Shown in pieces: positions 17,070 to 25,585 of a stretch of 64,000 bases of DNA. The notes beneath the pieces were generated by a model. The model was not told the DNA's origin and did not search any database. It saw only the letters and a list, made by a program, of their open reading frames with translations. The stretch's first letter is position 1. Each line of letters starts with the position of its first letter. The stretch spans positions 43,507-107,506 of the forward strand of contig NZ_BDBV01000017.1 in NCBI RefSeq assembly GCF_001613165.1, in the 5' to 3' direction. This DNA comes from Nocardia mexicana NBRC 108244. GTDB taxonomy: Bacteria; Actinomycetota; Actinomycetes; Mycobacteriales; Mycobacteriaceae. The translations under genes were made by a program, and so were the position numbers.

Positions 17070-18125
17070 TCACCCCGCGGCGGGCTCACCCGGCGCGGCG
17101 GAGGGCACTGCCAGCCGGAGGCCGTTGCGTAGTGCGCCCGCCTGCTTCACCGTGCGGATCACCGGGGAGGTCTCCACCATCGTGAGGCCTTCCAGGAGGC
17201 GGACTTTCGTGGTGATGAAGGCGTACAGGTCCTCGGCGGTGCGGCAGACCACCGAGGCCAGGAGGTTCGCGGTGCCCGTGATCGCCACGACGAAGGGCAC
17301 TTCCGGCTGGTCGGCCAGTAGTTGCCCGCCCTCGGCGAGGTGCTGCGGATGCACGGTCAGCCAGAGATACGCCAGCGACCGGAACCCCAGCAATTCGTAG
17401 GCCAGGTCGATGTCGAAGACCAGGGTTCCACTCGCCACCAGGGCGTCCAGCCGCCGCGCGGTGCGGCCGTGGGAGCGGTGCGTGGCCTGCGCCAGGCGCG
17501 CCACGCTCGTCCGGCCGTCCACCGCAAGCAGATTCAGCATCGGCAGATCCTCCGGCAGCACCTCGGTCCGCCCGCGCGGCGCCGCCGGCGGCGGGGCCGG
17601 CATCTGCGCGGACAGCTCGCCGAACTGCGCGTCGGTGAGATGGTCACCGTAGGCCTGCCAGTCGGCCCCCTTCGTCTTACCGAACCGGTGAATCCATTCG
17701 TGTGCGTAAACCCGGTCCACCGCACGGGTTTTCGGCAACCGGTTCAGCAGCAGCGACTCGCGGTCCTGCATCGTGCGGCAGTGGATGTTGCAGATGATCT
17801 CCGAACCGCCCGCCGCGATCGACACCCAGGACACATCGGCACGCCGCGCCAGCGTGGCACAGATCTGGTCGGCCGATTGCGCGCTGCACCGCAATCGCAG
17901 CGTCCAGGTGCTCTGCGCGGTGTCGTCACCGCCGACCAGGCCGCTGATGCGCAGGATCCCCTCCGAGACCAGCCGCCGGTAGCGACGGCCGATCGTCTGC
18001 TCCGATGCGCCCAGGACCTGCGACAACACCGTCACGGGAGCCCGGTGGTAAATCGACAGGCATTGGATGATCTTCATATCCAGCTCGTCGAAGTCGATGG
18101 AATTTCCCAGATCTATCTGGTTCAT
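17070..18125 (-). CDS. Double-domain Lrp/AsnC-family regulator
   Basis: A 351-residue regulator made of two consecutive Lrp/AsnC modules. The first helix-turn-helix is FDELDMKIIQCLSIYHRAPV plus the ASEQTIGRRYRRL recognition helix (12-60); the second is DLPMLNLLAVDGRTSVARLA plus HRSHGRTARRLDAL (about 200-245). Each is followed by a beta-alpha ligand domain. Single-domain Lrp proteins are about 150 residues, so this is a tandem fusion. The ATG at 18125 has an AGGA site; an ATG at 18140 is possible. It diverges from the DHA2 exporter gene, which it probably regulates. Confidence 0.83.
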   Translation of the reverse strand: MNQIDLGNSIDFDELDMKIIQCLSIYHRAPVTVLSQVLGASEQTIGRRYRRLVSEGILRISGLVGGDDTAQSTWTLRLRCSAQSADQICATLARRADVSWVSIAAGGSEIICNIHCRTMQDRESLLLNRLPKTRAVDRVYAHEWIHRFGKTKGADWQAYGDHLTDAQFGELSAQMPAPPPAAPRGRTEVLPEDLPMLNLLAVDGRTSVARLAQATHRSHGRTARRLDALVASGTLVFDIDLAYELLGFRSLAYLWLTVHPQHLAEGGQLLADQPEVPFVVAITGTANLLASVVCRTAEDLYAFITTKVRLLEGLTMVETSPVIRTVKQAGALRNGLRLAVPSAAPGEPAAG

Positions 18126-18233
18126 GGAATTAATCCTCATTCTGAGGCCAGAACCTGTCAATGGTCCGGCGCGGCCGGGAGCATGAGCGACGACAACGAC
18201 GTCACGGGCACAATCCCATTCGAAGGAACTGAG

Positions 18234-19802
18234 ATGCGGAAATGGGTTCCGCTCGGCGCCGTAGCGCTGGGCACACTGATGTTGCTGATCGACGTGACCA
18301 TCGTCAACGTCGCAATCCCGCAGATGGCCACCGATCTGGACGCCGGGCTGGCCGATCTGCAGTGGGTGGTCAACGCCTACGCGCTGGCGCTCGGCGCCGT
18401 CCTGCTCGGCGCCGGCGGGCTCGCCGACCGCCTCGGACACGTCAAGATCTACGTCTACGGCCTGGCGGTCTTCGCGATCGCGTCCCTCGTCGCCGGGCTC
18501 GGGACGAATCTGCAGGTGGTCGTCGGGGCGCGGGCGGTGCAGGGCATCGGCGGCGCCGCCATGCTGGCCACCAGCATCGCGCTGCTCAACGCCGCCTACA
18601 CCACCGGCAAGGATCGCGGGATCGCCTTCGGCGTCTGGGGCGCCACGGCCGGTGCCGCGGGTGCGGTCGGTCCGGTGCTCGGCGGGGTGCTCACCGAGTG
18701 GCTGTCGTGGCGCTGGGTCTTCTTCGTCAACGTGCCGGTCACCGTGCTGGCCATCGCACTGTCGTTGCGCGCCTTCGCGAATGCGGGCGGCGACCGGCAG
18801 CGCAAGCTCGACGTCGCGGGCATCGCGACCTTCACCCTGGCGGCGGCCGCGGTCACCTACGGGCTGATCGAGGCGGGCCCGCGCGGCTGGTCCGATGCCC
18901 TGGTGATCGGCTCGTTCGCGGTGGCGGTGCTCGCGCTGGCCGGATTCGTAGTGGCGGAAATGGTTGTCGCACAGCCGATCCTGGAGCTGCGGCTGCTGCG
19001 CAATCGCGAATTCGCCGGAATCCTGCTCGGTTCCGGGCTGCTGAACTTCGCCGCATTCGGGTATCTGCTCTACACCGCGCTGTGGCTGCAGGACGACCGC
19101 GGCATGAGCCCGATCTCCGCCGGACTGGCGGGAGCGGTCGCGCTGGCGCTGGCCGGATTCGTGGTCAGCGGGGCGATCGGTCGACATCTGCACGATTCGA
19201 ATCCGCGCTGGATCATCGGCGGGGGGCTGGTGCTGATCGCCATCGGCGCTGCGGCGCAAGGCATTCTGACTCCCGACTCGAGCTGGGTCCGGCTGCAGGC
19301 GGGCCTGGTCATCGCGGGCTGCGGTGTCGGCCTGGCCACGCCGATCCTGGTGTCGAGCGCGATGTCGGCGGTCCCGGTATCGCGCGGCGGGATGGCCGCG
19401 GGCGCGGTGAACACCGCACGACAACTGGGGCTGGTGTTCGGAATCGCGGTGCTGGGCACCGTCTTCCAGAACCGGGCCGCCCACGTGCTGAGCGACCGCG
19501 GCCTCGGCGGCGACACCGGCGAACTGGCCCGCACGATCGCGTCCGGCGGCGGCGGTCAGGTCGTGGCACAGACCCCCGAGGCGCAGCGCGGCGCGCTGGC
19601 CGAGGCCGTCCACGCCGCCTTCGCCTCCGGCCTGAACGTCACCCTGCACACGGCGGGACTGGTCGGGCTCGTCGGCGCGATAGTCACCGTCGTGCTGATC
19701 CGGCACCGCACCCACGCCGAACCGGAGAACGCGGCCACCGCCGCGGTCGAGAACACGCCCGAACCGACCGGCGCCGACCTGCCCACCGCAACGCGCGCCT
19801 GA
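18234..19802 (+). CDS. MFS drug exporter, DHA2 (EmrB/QacA, 14-TM) family
   Basis: A 522-residue proton-driven exporter. The first helix carries LLIDVTIVNVAIPQMATDL, and motif A GGLADRLGHVKIY follows helix 2. ARAVQGIGGAAMLATSIALL and GPVLGGVLTEWLSWRWVFFV are the DHA2 signatures, with about 14 hydrophobic segments. The ATG at 18234 follows GAAGGAACTGAG; an in-frame ATG at 18183 is an alternative. Divergence from a double-domain Lrp regulator and closeness to the PKS operon suggest export of an endogenous or exogenous aromatic compound, which is inference. Confidence 0.87.
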   Translation: MRKWVPLGAVALGTLMLLIDVTIVNVAIPQMATDLDAGLADLQWVVNAYALALGAVLLGAGGLADRLGHVKIYVYGLAVFAIASLVAGLGTNLQVVVGARAVQGIGGAAMLATSIALLNAAYTTGKDRGIAFGVWGATAGAAGAVGPVLGGVLTEWLSWRWVFFVNVPVTVLAIALSLRAFANAGGDRQRKLDVAGIATFTLAAAAVTYGLIEAGPRGWSDALVIGSFAVAVLALAGFVVAEMVVAQPILELRLLRNREFAGILLGSGLLNFAAFGYLLYTALWLQDDRGMSPISAGLAGAVALALAGFVVSGAIGRHLHDSNPRWIIGGGLVLIAIGAAAQGILTPDSSWVRLQAGLVIAGCGVGLATPILVSSAMSAVPVSRGGMAAGAVNTARQLGLVFGIAVLGTVFQNRAAHVLSDRGLGGDTGELARTIASGGGGQVVAQTPEAQRGALAEAVHAAFASGLNVTLHTAGLVGLVGAIVTVVLIRHRTHAEPENAATAAVENTPEPTGADLPTATRA

Positions 19803-19838
19803 TCCCGCTCGCTCACCGATCGACAAGGAGTCACCGTC

Positions 19839-20258
19839 ATGGTTTCGCTTTCCACCACCCGGCTGCAGGCGTATCCCGTCGCAGCCCGAGTAACGCTGGT
19901 ACTGGCCGGCATCTTCAGCATCGTCGTCGTCGCCTTCGGATTCATCGGCCTGTTCGCGCAGTCGAACATGCTGCCGCCCGAGGACGCGGTCACCTCGGGG
20001 GTGCAGTTCTTCGGCGCCCTCATCGCGGTCCGTAATATCCCGCTCGGGCTGGCCGCGCTGTATGTCATCTTGCGCCGCGACCGCATCGATCCGACGCTCG
20101 TCCTCGCGCTGTCCGGTATCGTCCAACTCGGAGACGCGGTGATCGGGCTGGTCAACGGACTGCCCAGCATGGGGATCTCGGCCGGTATCGGGGCGATCCT
20201 GTACGCGGTTGCCGCAGTGTATGTCTCGGGCGCGCGTCGCGGCGGGGCCCGGGGCTGA
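19839..20258 (+). CDS. Small four-helix membrane protein (DUF4267-like)
   Basis: A 139-residue integral membrane protein with about four hydrophobic segments (20-42, 55-75, 85-105, 112-132). A strong AAGGAG site precedes the ATG. RNIPLGLAALYVILRRDR is the most distinctive stretch and resembles DUF4267-type proteins. It follows the exporter by 36 bp in the same direction, so it may be co-transcribed. The function is unknown. Confidence 0.68.
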   Translation: MVSLSTTRLQAYPVAARVTLVLAGIFSIVVVAFGFIGLFAQSNMLPPEDAVTSGVQFFGALIAVRNIPLGLAALYVILRRDRIDPTLVLALSGIVQLGDAVIGLVNGLPSMGISAGIGAILYAVAAVYVSGARRGGARG

Positions 20259-20281
20259 GATCCGAGTTGGCACCATGGGAA

Positions 20282-20752
20282 ATGGGGTGGGCCGTGTATA
20301 CCGTGTCGATCGCACTGTCACTGCTGACATCCGGTCTGTTCGCCGGGGTCTCGCTCGGGATCGCGGCCAATCGCAGCCTGGCGCGGCTCAGCCCGCCCGC
20401 CTACGTGGAGTACTGGCAGGCCGTCAATCGCGACTACGGACGATTGATGCCTGCCGTCTTCGCCGTCGGACTCGGCTCGACGTCCATGGTGCTGATACTC
20501 GGCCTGAACCGGCCGCCGCTGGCGGTGGCCGGTGGCGTCATCGCGCTGGCCGCGCTGCTGGTGACCATCGCCCTGACGCTCACCGTGCTGGTTCCGCTGA
20601 ACATCCAGGCCGACCGCTGGGCCGGTCCGGAGTTCCCGGAGGGCTGGGCCGGCGCCCGCGACAAATGGCGGCACTACCACGCCATCCGCACGGGCGTGGC
20701 GCTCGCCGGATTCGCCGGGGCGGCGCTGGTGCCGCTGAGTCAGCTGGCCTGA
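20282..20752 (+). CDS. Membrane protein, DUF1772-like
   Basis: A 156-residue protein with four predicted transmembrane segments (8-28, 55-75, 80-103, 138-155). Between them is a polar loop with NIQADRWAGPEFPEGWAGARDKWRHYHAIRT-like composition, typical of DUF1772 (anthrone-oxygenase-like) proteins. Some members of that family are linked to aromatic polyketide oxidation, which is notable near a PKS, but the sequence alone does not prove such a role. A TTG at 20267 in frame could be the true start; neither start has a strong ribosome site. Confidence 0.66.
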   Translation: MGWAVYTVSIALSLLTSGLFAGVSLGIAANRSLARLSPPAYVEYWQAVNRDYGRLMPAVFAVGLGSTSMVLILGLNRPPLAVAGGVIALAALLVTIALTLTVLVPLNIQADRWAGPEFPEGWAGARDKWRHYHAIRTGVALAGFAGAALVPLSQLA

Positions 20753-20754
20753 CG

Positions 20755-21798
20755 TCAGCTCGCGCAATTTCCGCACACCGGTGCCTCCGGCCCGGCGGCG
20801 ACGCCGTCGGGCAGCGTGGCGGGCCGGATGCGGCGATAGTCGCTCGGTGCCCGGCCGAATTCCCGCTGAAATGCGATACCGAGGCCGCGGGCGGTGCGAA
20901 ACCCGCAGAGCTTCGCGATCTGGTCCATGGTCAGAATGTCCTGATTCGGATCGGACAGAATGTTCTTCGCGAACGCGACCCGCATGCGCCGCAGCACCGA
21001 CATCGGCGGTTCGCCGTCGTCGAACAGTTGGAACAGGCTGCGTCGCGAAATATTCAGCGCCGCGGCCAGATCCACGGCCCCGAATTCCGCATTCGACAGG
21101 TTCTCGCGCATCACGCGCAGGGCCTGCACCCGGCGCGCGGGCACGGTCTCGGTCAGGGCGAGTTCGTGGGCGAAGGCGTTGCGGACCACCAGATCCACCA
21201 GGCTCACCAGAAAGGTGCCCGCCGCCTGTGGATCTTGCCGTTGCCCGCTCAGTAACCGCAATGCCGCCTGCGCGAACAGTTCGACCAGTCCGGCGTCCAC
21301 GGGCAGCGCGGTGAAACAGGACCGCCGCAGAATTTCGGGGTCGACGGTCAGCCGGCCGGCATCGATGTCGACGAACAGCATGTGGTCGTGGGACGGGCGC
21401 AGCGTGCTGCGCGGCTGGTCGTTGAACTGCAGGATCACCGAGCGCGGCGCGATCTCGCGGCGGTCCGAGCCGAGGTCGACGATGTGCGGCGCATTGCCGG
21501 TGAGCATCAGCTGCACCCGGCCCGAGTCGACGGTGTCGGTCCGCCGCCGGTCCATGACGAAGACGCCCTCGTCCATTTCCCCGGCGACGACTCCGGTATC
21601 ACCGAACCAGCTGGCGGTGTAGTCCGCCGCGAATGTCCGATCGCCGCGAATTTCGGGCATTCCGCTCGCGCCGTAGCGCGTGAGCCTGGTCAGTTCGTTC
21701 CAGTGGTCGAGCCGATCGGCGGGTTCGGTGTCGCGATTGTGAATTCTCATCCGGAAGATCGATCCCTCCGGTTTACCAATCGGTTCTCTGCCGTGCAT
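20755..21798 (-). CDS. AraC-family transcriptional regulator
   Basis: A 347-residue regulator. An N-terminal AraC-binding-like domain (about 20-210, with DRLDHWNELTRLTRYG) is followed by a C-terminal double helix-turn-helix (VDLAAALNISRRSLFQLFDD and MDQIAKLCGFRTARGLGIAF). The ATG at 21798 has an excellent GGGGAGGAAGC site. It converges on the small membrane protein gene, with the two stops three bases apart. A target could be the upstream spacer or the exporter genes. The end GNCAS with Cys-rich VCGNCAS is unusual. Confidence 0.85.
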   Translation of the reverse strand: MHGREPIGKPEGSIFRMRIHNRDTEPADRLDHWNELTRLTRYGASGMPEIRGDRTFAADYTASWFGDTGVVAGEMDEGVFVMDRRRTDTVDSGRVQLMLTGNAPHIVDLGSDRREIAPRSVILQFNDQPRSTLRPSHDHMLFVDIDAGRLTVDPEILRRSCFTALPVDAGLVELFAQAALRLLSGQRQDPQAAGTFLVSLVDLVVRNAFAHELALTETVPARRVQALRVMRENLSNAEFGAVDLAAALNISRRSLFQLFDDGEPPMSVLRRMRVAFAKNILSDPNQDILTMDQIAKLCGFRTARGLGIAFQREFGRAPSDYRRIRPATLPDGVAAGPEAPVCGNCAS

Positions 21799-22152
21799 GC
21801 TTCCTCCCCAAAGTAAGGCCACAGCAATCGTTTTGATTGATTGATCGGGATCGACCGTCTCCCGAGCGAGGACACCCTTGTCGCCAGCACGGTCTGATTT
21901 CTTATCTGTCGAGACGCAGACGATATTAACAAACTCCGGGTTTGTTCTCCGCCCCCAAAAAAGGTGCTGATGTGCACTGGATCACTATTGGTCGGCGGTT
22001 CAAATAACAGGGGCCGTCGGGTAATTGAATTGAAAAGAAAGAAACCCGACCGGGCTCACACCGACAGCAGATCTCTCGGCCTCGGGCAGGACCGGCGCGG
22101 CCCTGCGGCAGACGAGCGCACCGTCACCACGCGGAGCCCCGCCCACACAACC
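21799..22152. promoter_or_regulatory. AT-rich spacer with an inverted repeat
   Basis: About 350 bp, noticeably AT-richer than its surroundings, upstream of the AraC gene and downstream of the MFS gene at 22153. A perfect inverted repeat AACAAAC-N5-GTTTGTT occupies 21928-21946 and is a plausible regulator site. No credible gene was found here. Confidence 0.45.
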
Positions 22153-23511
22153 TCAGGCCGCGCTGCGCGTCGAAGCCTCCCCACGGCGAGCGAGCCACAC
22201 GGTGACCGTGAACAGCAGCACCCCCGCCACGGCCAGCCCCGCGCCGACAACGGCCGGAGCGGTATACCCGAGGCCCGCCGCGATCACCAGGCCGCCGAGC
22301 CACGCGCCACCGGCATTGGCAATGTTCAATGCGGCGTGATTGAGGGCGGCGGCGAGGGTCTGGGCGTCGTGTGCCACATCCATGAGCCGGGTCTGCAGGC
22401 CGGGGGCCAGCGCCGCGCCCGAGGCGCCGACCAGGAAGGCGGCCACGCTGACGGTGTACGGATTGTGCGCTGCCGCAACGAATCCGGCGAGAATCACGAC
22501 CATGGCCACCAGCGCCACGAACACGGCGCGATCCACGCCACGATCGGCGAGCACGCCGCCGAAGATGTTCCCGGCGATCATGCCGAGGCCGAACAGCGCC
22601 AGCACGATCGGCACCAGGCCCACCGACATTCCCGCCACGTCGGTGAGCGTGGTGGTGATGTAGGTGTAGACGGCGAACATCCCGCCGAACCCGACCGCGC
22701 CGACCAGCAGCGTCAGCAACACCTGGGAGCGGCGCAGCGCGCCGAGTTCCGTGCGCGGATCGGTGACGCGGATTCCGGTGAGTTCCGGGACGAATTTCGC
22801 GATGGCGAGGACGGTCGCCAGGCCGATGACCGCGACCACCACGTAGGCATTGCGCCACCCCAGATGCTGGCCGAGCCAGGTGGCGGCGGGAACGCCGACA
22901 ACGTTGGCGGCGCTCAGACCCAGCATAACGGCGGCAACCGCCTTGGCGCGCTGCCCGATCGGCGCGAGTGTCGCCGCCGCCAGCGACGCCACCCCGAAGT
23001 AGGCGCCGTGCGGCAGCCCGGAGACGAACCGCGCCGCCATCAGCGTGCCGAACGAAGGCGCGAGCACCGTCGCGACATTTCCCAGGGTGAACGCCACCAT
23101 CAGCGCGATCAGCAGCTTCTTACGCGGCATCCGTGCGCTCAGCGCGGCGATGACGGGCGCGCCCACCACCACCCCGAGCGCATAGGCCGACACGGCGTGC
23201 CCGGCCGTCGGCTCGGACTCCCCCATGGCGTGCGCGATATCAGGCAGCAAACCCATGGTGACGAATTCGGTGGTGCCGATGCCGAACCCGCCCAGCGCCA
23301 GCGCCAGCATCGCGGGGATGTGCCACCGACGCTCGGGGAGATCGACGACGGGTATGTCGGCGACGGGAACATCGGCACTGCCGCGCGGGGGCAGGGCCGG
23401 AGAGGTGGACGAGGTCTGGGAGGAGGCCGCGGCGGGCTCGAGTACGGAGGCCACGACCCAGCGCAACACGGCGGCGAACGCCCGCGCATCCCCGATCAAA
23501 CGTGATCTCAC
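22153..23511 (-). CDS. MFS transporter, DHA1-type (AraJ/CmlA-like)
   Basis: A 452-residue, 12-helix major facilitator. The first core helix is MLALALGGFGIGTTEFVTMG; the loop ALSARMPRKKLLIALM corresponds to motif A, and FVSGLPHGAYFGVASLAAA is typical of the AraJ/CmlA/sugar-efflux branch. A Pro/Ser-rich cytosolic N-terminus of about 60 residues precedes helix 1. The GTG start at 23511 has no good ribosome site, so a start nearer helix 1 is possible. Probably exports a small hydrophobic compound or sugar derivative. Confidence 0.8.
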   Translation of the reverse strand: MRSRLIGDARAFAAVLRWVVASVLEPAAASSQTSSTSPALPPRGSADVPVADIPVVDLPERRWHIPAMLALALGGFGIGTTEFVTMGLLPDIAHAMGESEPTAGHAVSAYALGVVVGAPVIAALSARMPRKKLLIALMVAFTLGNVATVLAPSFGTLMAARFVSGLPHGAYFGVASLAAATLAPIGQRAKAVAAVMLGLSAANVVGVPAATWLGQHLGWRNAYVVVAVIGLATVLAIAKFVPELTGIRVTDPRTELGALRRSQVLLTLLVGAVGFGGMFAVYTYITTTLTDVAGMSVGLVPIVLALFGLGMIAGNIFGGVLADRGVDRAVFVALVAMVVILAGFVAAAHNPYTVSVAAFLVGASGAALAPGLQTRLMDVAHDAQTLAAALNHAALNIANAGGAWLGGLVIAAGLGYTAPAVVGAGLAVAGVLLFTVTVWLARRGEASTRSAA

Positions 23512-23794
23512 TCACCAGCGCGAAATGTCGGAGTCGGCGCTGTCACCGGCGACAATCAGCACACGGGCGAGCGGTATCGAGTCACGGTGCCGGACAACAA
23601 CTTTCCACAAGAAGTCGGCAAATGCCGCGACCACGATCCGGCCGCGCTGTCACGGAGATCACGACGGGGTACGCGAGGCGACCACCGGCACACTCACAAC
23701 CCGGCCGCACCCTCAGTTGTCCGCTCCATCCCCCGCACGCGCCGACACGTTGCCGCACGCCTTACATGTTCCGGCACCCGCTACAGCGCCATGC

Positions 23795-23823
23795 AGGGAG
23801 TGCGAGAACACGCAAGGGGTGCG
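23795..23823. repeat. Repeat family B, single arm
   Basis: AGGGAGTGCGAGAACACGCA and the following AGGGGTGCG match the right arm of the large hairpin at 35848-35876, differing at about four positions. This is a dispersed intergenic repeat; the mirror arm seen at the other locus is not obvious here. Confidence 0.6.
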
Positions 23824-23907
23824 AGAGGGCTGGGGCACAAACAATTCGGGCACCCGCGGCCACCGGGGTCGGTGGGGGCGGGTGCCCGGTTGTCACTTTC
23901 TTCGTCA

Positions 23908-23960
23908 TCCCGGCGTGCTTTTGGCCGGGATCTCGGATTCCGGCCAAAGCGCGCCGGAAT
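23908..23960 (-). terminator. Twin stop-codon hairpins after icd, repeat family A
   Basis: Two hairpins stand back to back: ATTCCGGC/GCCGGAAT (23937-23944 with 23953-23960, 8-nt loop) and TCCCGGC/GCCGGGA (23908-23914 with 23924-23930, 9-nt loop). They begin about 11 nt after the icd stop on the minus strand. The loops CAAAGCGC and CAAAAGCAC match the other family A copies, and the two units are inverted copies of each other. Confidence 0.6.
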
Positions 23961-23971
23961 GACGGGAGGAA

Positions 23972-25189
23972 CTACCGCAGCTCGCGCGCCAGGTTGGCGT
24001 CGAGCACACCGAGGAACTCCTCGGTGGTCAGGTAGCCCTGATCGCCGCCGACCAGCAGCGCCAGGTCCTTGGTCATCTGGCCGTCCTCGACGGTCTTGAT
24101 GACGACGTCCTCGAGGGTCTGCGCGAAGCCGATCACCTCGGGGGTGTTGTCCAGCTTGCCGCGATGGGCGATGCCGCGGGTCCACGCGAAGATCGAGGCG
24201 ATCGGGTTGGTGGAGGTCGGCTTGCCCTGCTGGTGCTGACGGAAGTGCCGGGTGACGGTGCCGTGCGCGGCCTCCGCCTCACAGGTCTTGCCGTCCGGGG
24301 TCAGCAGCACCGAGGTCATCAGGCCCAGCGAGCCGAAGCCCTGCGCCACGGTGTCGGACTGCACGTCGCCGTCGTAGTTCTTGCACGCCCAGACGTAGCC
24401 GCCCTCCCACTTCAGCGCGGAGGCGACCATGTCGTCGATCAACCGGTGCTCGTAGGTGAGGCCGGCGGCGTCGAACTCGTCCTTGAACTCGGTCTCGTAG
24501 ATCTCCTGGAACGTGTCCTTGAACATGCCGTCGTAGGCCTTCAGGATCGTGTTCTTGGTCGACATGTAGACCGGGTAGTTCTGCTGCAGGCCGTAGTTCA
24601 GCGAGGCCCGCGCGAAGTCCTCGATGGACTTCTTGAAGTTGTACATGCCCATCACGACGCCGCCGTCCTCGGGCATCTTCACGACCTCGTGGACGATCGG
24701 CTCGCTGCCGTCCTCCGGCGTGAACTGGATCGTGACGGTGCCCGCCTGATGCACCTTGAAGTCGGTGGCGCGGTACTGGTCGCCGAACGCGTGGCGGCCG
24801 ATGATGATGGGCTTCGTCCAGCCCGGAACCAGGCGCGGGACGTTGGAGATGATGATCGGGGCGCGGAAGATCGTGCCGCCCAGGATGTTGCGGATGGTGC
24901 CGTTGGGCGACCGCCACATCTTCTTCAGGCCGAACTCCTCGACGCGCGCCTCGTCAGGGGTGATGGTGGCGCATTTGACGCCCACGCCGTGCTGCTTGAT
25001 GGCGTTGGCGGCGTCGACGGTCACCTGATCGTCGGTCTTGTCCCGATACTCGATACCGAGGTCGTAATACTCGAGATTGATGTCGAGGTACGGGTGGACC
25101 AGCTTGTCCTTGATGAACTGCCAGATAATCCGGGTCATCTCGTCGCCATCGAGTTCGACGACGGTACCTTCAACCTTGATCTTGGACAT
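23972..25189 (-). CDS. icd: NADP-dependent isocitrate dehydrogenase
   Basis: A 405-residue eukaryote-type homodimeric NADP isocitrate dehydrogenase, as in the mycobacterial Icd1 class. The N-terminus [20 protein letters not shown], the substrate loop [37 protein letters not shown] and [17 protein letters not shown] (cofactor region) are all intact. It converts isocitrate to 2-oxoglutarate and CO2 in the TCA cycle. The ATG at 25189 has AGGAGG upstream, rather far away at 12 nt; the frame is open a further 29 codons. It stands alone, with spacers on both sides. Confidence 0.95.
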   Translation of the reverse strand: MSKIKVEGTVVELDGDEMTRIIWQFIKDKLVHPYLDINLEYYDLGIEYRDKTDDQVTVDAANAIKQHGVGVKCATITPDEARVEEFGLKKMWRSPNGTIRNILGGTIFRAPIIISNVPRLVPGWTKPIIIGRHAFGDQYRATDFKVHQAGTVTIQFTPEDGSEPIVHEVVKMPEDGGVVMGMYNFKKSIEDFARASLNYGLQQNYPVYMSTKNTILKAYDGMFKDTFQEIYETEFKDEFDAAGLTYEHRLIDDMVASALKWEGGYVWACKNYDGDVQSDTVAQGFGSLGLMTSVLLTPDGKTCEAEAAHGTVTRHFRQHQQGKPTSTNPIASIFAWTRGIAHRGKLDNTPEVIGFAQTLEDVVIKTVEDGQMTKDLALLVGGDQGYLTTEEFLGVLDANLARELR

Positions 25190-25585
25190 GGATCTTCGTG
25201 TCCTCCTAGGAAGGTGCTCCCATTGCACGGCCAGGTGAACACGCTTGTGAGCGGACCCTAGCTGTTCAACAGACAACGTATACGCCCCGTGTTGTCCACG
25301 GAGACTCGAGGTCTAAACAAGACAAGCGTACTGGTGCGCTGGGTCTCACTTCCAGGGGCTGTCCCATTGAGAGATAGCCTCGTCACACACCCGGACTTCT
25401 GGCAACAACCTGGTCAACGGCGAGGTTCGTTCCCGCATTCCGCCCCGTCGGACCCCTGTTCCTCGCGCGACCTGCGGCGTCGCGGCAAAGAACGCCGGAA
25501 GCCGGGGCGCGGACGCACATTCGCTGGAAGTGCGCCCGTCCCCAGCCTTCGGCGGGGTCGTTGCTCGCGTACGCGCTGTGAGTAA
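25190..25585. other. Spacer upstream of icd and downstream of an MFS gene
   Basis: About 400 bp without a convincing gene; a 98-codon open frame here lacks a ribosome site. A GACAAC-N13-GTTGTC inverted repeat lies near 25271-25295 upstream of icd. A GC-rich imperfect hairpin around 25510-25542 could terminate the MFS gene. Confidence 0.4.

Larger units (their letters stand above)
23512..23971. other. Gene-free spacer carrying both repeat families
   Basis: About 460 bp with no credible gene. It holds one arm of repeat family B at 23795-23823 and two family A hairpins at 23908-23960 next to the icd stop. The short open frames in it are repeat translations. Confidence 0.6.

Noticed and set aside
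16896..17132. Open frames with HFPACF / ISRHAT repeats
   Set aside because: They are translations of the 23-bp tandem repeats in three frames, not genes.
17070..20330. 1086-codon minus-strand frame
   Set aside because: Only the part up to 18125 is the Lrp regulator; the rest is the antisense of the exporter and membrane protein genes.
21964..23505. 513-codon frame opposite the MFS gene
   Set aside because: Shadow of a 12-helix transporter gene; Arg/Asp/His-rich with no motif. Its 5' end covers only the AT-rich spacer.
24164..25261. 365-codon frame opposite icd
   Set aside because: Antisense of a conserved enzyme gene with the usual Val/Asp-rich shadow composition.
25289..25585. 98-codon frame upstream of the MFS gene stop
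   Set aside because: No ribosome site, no motif, lies in a spacer.
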